A DNA stretch of 7,686 nucleotides from Patescibacteria group bacterium (GTDB taxonomy: Bacteria; Patescibacteriota; Gracilibacteria; BD1-5; UBA6164). The DNA lies in NCBI GenBank assembly GCA_018623505.1, contig JAAZVM010000020.1, positions 1-7,686 of the forward strand, read 5' to 3'. The notes beneath the pieces are model-generated. The model had not been told where the DNA came from. It searched no databases and saw nothing but the letters and a program-made list of their open reading frames with translations. Positions 1-6,343 of this stretch are shown here, piece by piece. Made by a program: the position numbers and the translations under genes. Each line of letters starts with the position of its first letter. Within the stretch, counting starts at the first letter, position 1.

Positions 1-60
1 CAAGAAATTAATGTTTCATTAATACGGTATAAGTATATTGTAAGAGGATTTTTAAACTAA
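1..60 (+). CDS. possible 3' end of an upstream gene (partial)
   Basis: Frame 1 is open from the window edge to a TAA at 58-60 and would give 19 C-terminal residues (beginning QEINVSL). The other two + frames stop at 9-11 and 20-22, so the upstream gene could instead end at either of those. I favour the 58-60 stop slightly because two other genes in this window also end inside their terminator hairpin, and this TAA sits at the loop and right arm of the hairpin at 42-68. There is too little sequence to assign a family or to be certain that any gene ends here. Confidence 0.3.
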   Translation, partial: QEINVSLIRYKYIVRGFLN

Positions 61-75
61 ATCCTCTTTTATTAT
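42..75 (+). terminator. rho-independent terminator
   Basis: A perfect 10-bp stem (42-51 paired with 59-68, AAGAGGATTT / AAATCCTCTT) encloses a 7-base loop and is followed by a T-rich tract. It ends transcription of whatever lies upstream on the + strand. The protease start codon is only 24 bases beyond the stem, so the promoter of the next gene must overlap or directly abut this terminator. Confidence 0.8.
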
Positions 76-79
76 TTTA

Positions 80-85
80 TATAAT
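80..85 (+). promoter_or_regulatory. candidate -10 box of the protease operon
   Basis: A perfect TATAAT lies 6 bases before the ATG at 92. Transcription starting at the usual distance from this box would begin at or next to the start codon, giving a leaderless mRNA. No good -35 hexamer is visible at 16-18 bp spacing, because that position falls in the terminator stem. In a sequence this AT-rich a TATAAT can arise by chance, so the call rests mainly on its position between a strong terminator and a start codon. Confidence 0.35.
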
Positions 86-91
86 AAGATT

Positions 92-3000
92 ATGTATAAA
101 AAGATCTTAGTAAAAGTGCTTATTTTTTTTATTTTGTTCGGGCAATTACAGTTTTGAAACTTATACGTTTCAGCAAAACATGATATTTTATTTACTCAAA
201 ATAATAGTATAGAAGAACTTTATCAACTAGAACAAGTACTTGAGACATCTATACAAAAATTAGATATAAAAATTAAAAATAAAAAGAAAAAACAAAAATT
301 AAAACAAAAGGAAAAGGAAATTAAACAATTAATCAAAGATACTAAAAAGGCATTAAAAAAAGAAAACAAGAAAGAAAATATTAAGAAAATAAAAAATAAT
401 GCAAAAAATAGAGCATTATTGAAAATGATTTCTTGAGTACTTGATTATAAAAATATAGAAGAAAATTTACAATTAGAACTAAAGAATAACTATAAAAAGA
501 AAGAAAAAGCTCTTAAAGCTTTGAAAAAATCATTAAAAAAGAAAAATGAATATTCTGTAATTATTTCATCAGAATTATCAAAGAATGAAATAACTGAAAA
601 ATATATAGTTTTTGATGAAAAAATTAAAGTAAAAAAACTATATACTAAATGAAATAAAAAATATTTCTTATTCTCATTTAGTAAAAGTTCTATTCTTCAA
701 GAAGAATTATTTACAAATATAGAAACAGGTGAAATTCCTGAAAATACTCCAGATTTTCAAGTGATTCAACCTGAAGTTTTTACTATTGAATCTATTAATC
801 TAGAATGAGAGAATATTTCTCAAACATGGTGAGTTGAAAAATATTCAACTTATAATTACTTTGATAGCATTAATACAAGAAATAAAGTAAAAGTTGGTGT
901 TATTGATACAGGTATACAATCAAGTCATTTAGATTTACAAACAAATGTAGTAACATGATATGATTTTGTAAATGGTGATAATGATGCATTGGATGATCAA
1001 GGACATGGAACCCATGTGGCTGGAACTATCTGAGCAAACATCAATAATGAGTGAATTATTGGTGTAAATCCATACGTAGAGCTAATTCCATTAAAAATCT
1101 GTGATGAAAATGGGATGTGTCCGAGTTATGCAATTACTCAAGCAATTGCATATGCTGATGAAAATAATATTGATATTATCAATATGAGTCTTTGATGAAG
1201 AGCAAATCCAGTATGACATGTAATCTGTGATTGAATAAACTCATATACTCAGAATTGATGAATTGCAGTTGTTGCTGCAGGTAATAGTAATATAGATTCA
1301 TCACAATTTGTTCCAGGATGATGTAGTGAAGTAATTTCAGTTTGAGCCGTTGATAGAAATAATCAAAAAGCTGAATTTTCAAATTATGGAAATAGTGTTG
1401 ATGTGGTTGCTCCATGAGTAGGTATTTATTCTACTTCACTTAATAATAATTATAAAAAACTTAGTGGTACGAGCATGGCGGCTCCTCATATTACATGATT
1501 AGTATCACTTTTATTACAATTATGAATAAATCATAATGAAATTGATTTTGTTCTAAAAAAATATACTGATTCAAATAAAGTGTTAGACGTAAAAACTTTA
1601 TTTGAAAATGAAGTTACATCTTTAACATCTGGAGATAAATCAAATGAGAATACTGATGAGTGAGAAAATACTCACAATGATAAAGATGAAAATAAAGATG
1701 AAGCAACCATAAATCCAAATATCGTCTTTATTGAAAACCAAGAAGAACTTGATAAACTAAAATTTGAATATCCAGATATAGAAGAGCCTATTTTTACAAA
1801 CTCAACCCCTAAAAATCAAATCATTGATTTTTGAGATGATAATATTGCAGTAAATAATATTTGAGAAACAACAGAAATAATTGACATAGAGGAAACTTTT
1901 GAATCAAAAAAAGATTTTTTTACTCCTGGTGATAAATACTTCAATGCTGATGGAGAAATATCAGCTCAAGATTTTGAAGTAAATTCTCTAAACAAATGAA
2001 ATCCTACAAAATCTTATAAAATTGACAGAGATTTTGATTATAAAAATATCGATTTTTCTCAGTATGATTTTTCATATGAAAAAGATGAAAATATTGAAGT
2101 AAATAGTTTCGATGAAGAAAAAAAATTAGACTTCCAAATTTCTTCAGAAGTAAATTATTCATCTCATAATAGTAAAGAAGATGATGTTATTATATATGAA
2201 AATAATTCTTTTATAAATAATTATATTGATGATCAAAATGATGATGATTATATTGAAGAATTACACATAAATTCTACTCTTGAATGTAATATATTTGTAG
2301 ATTGAGTTTGTGAGTTTAGATTACGGAAAGGTCGGAGATATAATAAATATACTTCCACATGATGAATTGTATCATTATCAAATTCAAAAAGAACATTGTT
2401 TATAACTTGAAAACAAGTTTGATCTACTCAAGTAACTTATAAAGATGATAGTTGAAATATAAAAATAGATGTATTAGTTACAGTCAAAGAAAAACCAGCA
2501 CCAATTACATATGATTATGAAGTAAATGCAGGAACACACATTAATATAAGTTTTCCTGAAAGTATTAGTAATATGAACTTAAACATAACTTGATCTCGTA
2601 TTTATGATAATTTAGATAAAGAAAATAATTATTTAGGTATTGATACTTATACTGTATGAGAGCAAACATTTACATTGATTGATAGACAAAATGATGTTAG
2701 ATATATTATTAATGTTATATCAAAACCTCAAAAAAATATTTTTAATATAAATAAAACTGATAGAGTTGAAACACGGCAAAATGATAATTATAGTGATTAT
2801 GAAAAAAATAATGATATAGTTGAATATTATACTTCTTGATGAGATTGATATATCTATGCCAAGTGAGTATGATATGGAGAAATCCATTTTACAAAAGATG
2901 GTTGATTACGTAGAGTTTTTGAAGTTACAGTAAAACCTATACCAGAACCTAAAACTCTTACTTGTAATTTAATAACTGGTAATAGATGTACATTTGAAAT

Positions 3001-4954
3001 TAAACATTGAGGGATTCTTTATGATGAATCTAGGAATTGAGTTATAGAACTAGATCATGGAACAAGAACAATTCGTATTGATTGAAAATCATCATGAACA
3101 GCAACTATATATATCAAATCCTATACTTGAAATTATATAACTCATATTGTTAATGTGCATGTTTCACCAGAACCACCAATAATCAAAACATGTGAAACTC
3201 CTCAATGACTTTCATGTGAAACAAAAAAGTATAGTATAAATGAAAACTATGCTTTTGCAGTATCTCAGCAATGAATTGTTGATTTACAACTTATTCGTTA
3301 TTGGAAAGATGGTGTGAGAACTGAAGAAGAAACTTTACATATAAATTGACTTCAAGAATGAACTGTTGATGTTTATGTGTATAAAAATGGAGATCATATA
3401 ACAACATTTCAAACAACAGTTCTTCCTCCAATAACTCCAATAGTTATCAATGATAATATTGTTAAACTCAAACAAACTGAAAATTATACTACTCAAGTAA
3501 CATGATGAGGCTGAGAGTATATGATTCTTGAAGAAGATAGAGATATAGCATATGTTGATGTAGATAAATATACTTGAGAATTAGACGTCTCGGCTAAAAA
3601 TCCAGGATCATATTATCCTATTGTTACGGATAAATATGATCAAAAAGAAAGTTTTAAAGTTGTTGTTGAAGATGTACAACTCATCCTTGATACCTATGAA
3701 GTTGAATTAAAAGTGTGAGAAAGACAGTATGTTCATATTTATGAATCATACTATGGAGTACAACTAGCCAAAACAAATGATAACATTAGGGCATATAGAA
3801 CTACTTTTACAAACTGAGACAAAGCAATTACTATAGTTTGAGAACAGCCTGGTACGACAGTTTTAGAAGTTACAGATAGTGAATGAAATAAAAGAACTGT
3901 AAACGTAACAGTTACAGGGACATCTACAACTGTCCCAGGGGGTGATCCAGATCCTGGAACAGGGAGTTGAGGTACTTTAGAATGATTTGATGAATTTATT
4001 GGTATTGAACAGGTAGAAACTGGTGGAGTATCATGAATGCAATTTACTATTCATGGTGAAGTTGATGAAGTGTGAATAGAGTATACTTTATCAAACGGAG
4101 TAAATGAAAAACAAATACTTGCCGTCCAACCAGATGGACAATATATAGTAGCATTTACTGAGGATTCAACTCTATCTTCAAATAATTTTACACCATATTA
4201 TATTAAAGACTGAATAGCACATTATTATAATCAACCATTAATTGTAGATTATAACCATATTGCTGTTGCTGATTTTGAAATTAATAATCTATGATATCAA
4301 CAATTTCAAGAAATATTAAATTGGATTTGGTTTAATAAATGATATAATGATGCATATCAAACAAGTAGCCAAAAAATATATGATATAAAAGAAAATATCA
4401 CAGAAGTACCTGATTATATATCTAAAGCCGTAAAAGATGTTTCTGTTAATACGATACTACAAATCATAGCTGAAATATGAGATGAAAATATTCCTTGATT
4501 AGATAAATATACTAATTTACCTATATCAAGTTATATGCTAGATAAATTTCTAAATGGTAATTGAGATGATTTTTACGATAGTAACCACTGGATATCAATT
4601 AAATTAAGAGAGACCCCAAAATATGCTGAATTAAGAAGTCAATTAATAGAAAATATCTATAATTATAATTTAGTTGTATGAGATAAATTATTAATTGCCG
4701 AATGAAGTGATAGATTTACAACTCCAGACTTGTATTATGCTATTCATCGATATAATTGGAAGACTTATTTATATAAATATGAAGATAATAGTATATATAC
4801 TATTATCGAATTTTCAGATAATTATGATTTTGCAGAAACTACATATGGTCTTAATAAAACAGATGCATTAAACCATATGTGATATTACTATCAAACAAAT
4901 TTAAAATGAAATACCTATGATTGGGTTTCAGAATATAAAGAACTAATTCAATAA
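92..4954 (+). CDS. giant secreted subtilisin-like serine protease (peptidase S8) with Ig-like repeats; UGA = Gly
   Basis: This is a 1620-residue extracellular serine endopeptidase. The frame has no TAA or TAG but about 68 in-frame TGA codons read as Gly. In order: signal peptide 1-28 (KKILVK, hydrophobic core, VSA cleavage site); Lys/Glu-rich coiled coil about 40-150; I9-like prodomain about 154-230; S8 catalytic domain about 246-505 with Asp272 (VIDTG), His305 (GHGTHVAG), oxyanion Asn398 (AAGN) and Ser461 (GTSMAAP), so the triad is complete; acidic low-complexity linker about 510-729; seven Ig-like repeats of 73-87 residues starting near 730, 805, 882, 955, 1030, 1117 and 1196 (the last clearly Big_2-like, ending VNVTVTG); Pro/Gly linker about 1277-1294; beta domain 1295-1390; helix-rich C-terminus to 1620 that I do not recognise. 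All ten cysteines can be paired. No sortase motif or C-terminal membrane helix is seen. The ATG is chosen because it gives a proper signal peptide. The next gene follows after 3 bases. The family call is secure; the substrate is unknown. Confidence 0.95.
2279..3919 (+). repeat. seven tandem Ig-like domains encoded within the protease gene
   Basis: Residues 730-1276 divide into seven diverged units. Most end in a short beta-strand pattern (VLVTVKEKP, INVISKP, FEVTVKPIPEP, VNVHVSPEPP, TTVLPPITP, VVVEDV, VNVTVTG), and in several this is followed by a Pro-rich hinge. Unit 7 carries the Big_2-like signature ITIVGEQPGTTVLEVTD. Units 1, 4 and 5 open with a C-x7-C pair. The units are too diverged for recent duplication, and nucleotide identity between them is not obvious by eye. 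In other bacterial surface proteins such domains act as spacers or adhesins; that role here is inference. Confidence 0.7.
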
Positions 4955-4957
4955 ATT

Positions 4958-5488
4958 ATGAAAAAAATAATTAAATTTACATTTATCAGCATATGATTTT
5001 TATCTATATTAATATTTTTTATAATTTCATATATTTTTTATTGAATGAATCAAAATACAAAATTAAAGTTGCAACAAGTACTTACATATAAAAATATAAC
5101 TTTTTGACTATACTTACAACCAGCCACTATATGAGAATGACCTACAAATTATATATTAAAATTTGTAGACAAAGAGCCTATAGAAGAGATAGATTTATGA
5201 AATACTAAACTACTACTTGATAATGTAATTTTAGAATACTTTAGAGATGATTATATATTTGAAAGAGCAACAATAGATATAAAAAATAATAAATATTTGT
5301 TATTTGAAAATAAAGATATATATTATTGAATTTATGATATTTCTAAAGAAAATTGAATCGTTATTAACGAAGGAATTATTACAGGTTGGAATAATTATAA
5401 CTTTCAAAAAACTATACCTGCTTTTGATTGGAAATGAAATATTCATACAAATATTATTGAAATACTAAATACAATAAAAATAAAATAG
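4958..5488 (+). CDS. hypothetical membrane-anchored protein, downstream partner of the protease; UGA = Gly
   Basis: This 176-residue protein contains nine in-frame TGA codons read as Gly and two GGN codons. A basic start (MKKIIKF) is followed by one hydrophobic segment at about residues 8-28, so it is probably anchored in the membrane with the remaining ~147 residues outside. The soluble part is predicted beta-rich, with Tyr, Asn, Ile and Asp common. It has no cysteine, so it is not a lipoprotein, and no motif I recognise. It begins 3 bases after the protease stop with no promoter or terminator between, so the two are almost certainly co-transcribed. An accessory role such as tethering, chaperoning or inhibiting the protease is only an inference from position. 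Its TAG stop lies inside the left arm of the terminator hairpin at 5482-5513. No Shine-Dalgarno sequence precedes the ATG; translational coupling to the protease is possible. Confidence 0.85.
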
Positions 5489-5520
5489 CATTACTTTTAA
5501 GTAATGCTATTTTGTTTTAT
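5482..5520. terminator. bidirectional terminator between convergent units
   Basis: A perfect 13-bp stem (5482-5494 with 5501-5513, core TAGCATTAC / GTAATGCTA) has a 6-base TTTTAA loop. An A-rich tract precedes it and a T-rich tract follows, so it can terminate both the + strand protease operon and the - strand tRNA-Glu transcript, whose 3' end is 12 bases away. The TAG stop of the small anchored protein is within the stem. Confidence 0.85.
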
Positions 5521-5524
5521 ACTT

Positions 5525-5599
5525 TGGTACTCCCAAGGGGAATTGAACCCCTGTCTCAACCGTGAGAGGGTCGCGTCCTAGCCACTAGACGATGGGAGC
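5525..5599 (-). tRNA. tRNA-Glu (anticodon CTC)
   Basis: On the - strand a complete 75-base cloverleaf runs from GCTCCCA to an encoded CCA. The D stem is GTCT/GGAC, the anticodon stem CGACC/GGTTG, the anticodon loop CTCTCAC with CTC at 5566-5564, and the T stem AGGGG/CCCCT with loop TTCAATT. It reads GAG codons; a second tRNA-Glu (TTC) would be expected elsewhere for the commoner GAA. The first acceptor pair is G1-U72, a wobble rather than Watson-Crick pair, and the discriminator base is A. The tRNA lies downstream of rplK on the same strand but is separated from it by the rplK terminator. Confidence 0.96.
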
Positions 5600-5617
5600 A
5601 TATATTTTAGCTTTGAT

Positions 5618-5644
5618 ATTATAATTATATAATAAAAAAATCAA
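5618..5644 (-). promoter_or_regulatory. candidate promoter for tRNA-Glu
   Basis: On the - strand TTGATT (5644-5639) and TATAAT (5623-5618) are separated by 15 bp, slightly short. Start of transcription would fall near 5611, about 12 bases before the mature tRNA. A second TATAAT at 5629-5624 has no matching -35 box. The region is extremely AT-rich, so chance matches are likely. The argument for a promoter is that the rplK terminator lies just upstream. Confidence 0.35.
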
Positions 5645-5654
5645 TAAATTGTAA

Positions 5655-5686
5655 TAAAAAACTCTTGATTTTATCAAGAGTTTTTT
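5655..5686 (-). terminator. rplK: rplK terminator
   Basis: An 8-bp core stem (ACTCTTGA 5661-5668 with TCAAGAGT 5674-5681) has a 5-base loop. It is flanked by A and T runs that extend the pairing and provide the T tract on either strand. It begins 7 bases after the rplK stop codon and shows that rplK is not co-transcribed with a downstream rplA. Confidence 0.85.
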
Positions 5687-5688
5687 AT

Positions 5689-6153
5689 TTATGCAATTTT
5701 AGCAGCAACTTCTTCTTTTGTCATACCGTCTATATCAGTAGTAACACCAGTAGCTCTAGCTGTACCTCTAACAGTCATCATAGCACCAGCTAAATCTATA
5801 GCATTTAAATCTGGCATTTTTTCATTAGCTATTTCTTTAACTTGTTCTAAGTTTAGGTGACCAACTTTATCTTTTTGAGGAACTCCTGAACCTGATTTAA
5901 GGTTAAGTTTACCTTTTATAAGAGTAGACATAGGTGGTTGTTTTACTATGAAATCAAAAGTTCTATCTTCGTAAACAGTTATTATAACTGGAAGTTTAAC
6001 ACCCATTTTATCTTTAGTTTGATCGTTGAATTTAGTTGTAAATTCTTGGATAGGTACTCAGTATTGACCAAGAGCAGGTCATACAGGAGGAGCTGGATTA
6101 GCTTGTCCTCAATTGATTTGTAATTTTATGTATCCTTTTACTGGTTTTGACAT
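5689..6153 (-). CDS. rplK: 50S ribosomal protein L11 (uL11); UGA = Gly
   Basis: L11 binds the GTPase-associated region of 23S rRNA together with the L10/L12 stalk and contacts elongation and release factors. The 154-residue product has the family's landmarks: NPAPPVGPALGQYG (19-32) in the N-terminal domain, the VIITVYEDRTFDF segment, KSGSGVPQKDKVG in the rRNA-binding domain, and RGTARATGV near the end. It runs roughly a dozen residues past the usual ~141, ending in a charged tail. Three TGA codons encode Gly15, Gly25 and Gly32, all in the first 32 residues, while the other twelve glycines use GGT or GGA. An internal ATG at 6006 would avoid the TGA codons, but it would remove the conserved factor-binding domain, so the start at 6153 is correct. 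No Shine-Dalgarno sequence is visible. Neither nusG nor rplA, its usual neighbours, is adjacent. Confidence 0.97.
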
Positions 6154-6267
6154 ATTTTAATTATTATTAATCTAATATTTTAAGAAATTATCTAAATAAT
6201 TTATATAATCAGCTTTTCGGGAACTAGCTATAAAACTATTTAAATTTTTATTATTTTTTTTAGAAGC
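6154..6267 (-). promoter_or_regulatory. rplK 5' leader (about 115 bases)
   Basis: If the promoter at 6274-6301 is used, rplK has an untranslated leader of about 115 bases. It contains a 7-bp AT-only hairpin (AAATTAT / ATAATTT, 6185-6202) and a short GC-containing stretch around 6211-6226 (AGCTAGTTCCCGAAAAGCT on the - strand) that can form a 4-bp AGCT stem. I cannot recognise an L1-binding mimic or any known ribosomal-protein leader motif. The stretch contains no gene. Confidence 0.3.
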
Positions 6268-6273
6268 TCGCAA

Positions 6274-6301
6274 ATTATATAAAAAATATAAGATAAATCA
6301 A
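6274..6301 (-). promoter_or_regulatory. rplK promoter
   Basis: On the - strand TTGATT (6301-6296), a 16-bp spacer and a perfect TATAAT (6279-6274) lie just after the symporter terminator. An overlapping TTGACT (6306-6301) would have a 21-bp spacer and is less likely. Start of transcription is predicted near 6267. Placement between a terminator and the only gene downstream supports the call. Confidence 0.55.
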
Positions 6302-6305
6302 GTCA

Positions 6306-6343
6306 AAAAATAAAAAAATCAGATTTATCATCTGACTTTTTCC
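6306..6343 (-). terminator. symporter terminator overlapping its stop codon
   Basis: On the - strand AGTCAGAT (6337-6330) pairs with ATCTGATT (6324-6317) around a 5-base loop, with one G-U wobble that exists only in the - strand RNA, followed by a run of T. The last codons of the symporter are in the left arm and its TAA stop is in the loop. Confidence 0.75.

Noticed and set aside
1179..1415. 78-codon open frame on the - strand
   Set aside because: It lies antisense to the S8 catalytic domain, has no recognisable motif and no promoter, and its sequence is low-complexity (Leu, Tyr, Gln, His), as expected for the reverse of an AT-rich gene.
92..4954. Reading the protease region as a pseudogene full of stops
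   Set aside because: All interruptions are TGA, with no TAA, TAG or frameshift over 1620 codons, and they occur at conserved glycines. A decaying gene would collect all three stops and frameshifts.
5689..6006. L11 starting at the internal ATG at 6006
   Set aside because: This would delete the conserved N-terminal domain with NPAPPVGPALGQYG, which is present upstream in the same frame once UGA is read as Gly.
5938..6123. 61-codon open frame on the + strand
   Set aside because: It is antisense to the conserved N-terminal half of rplK, which is a certain gene.
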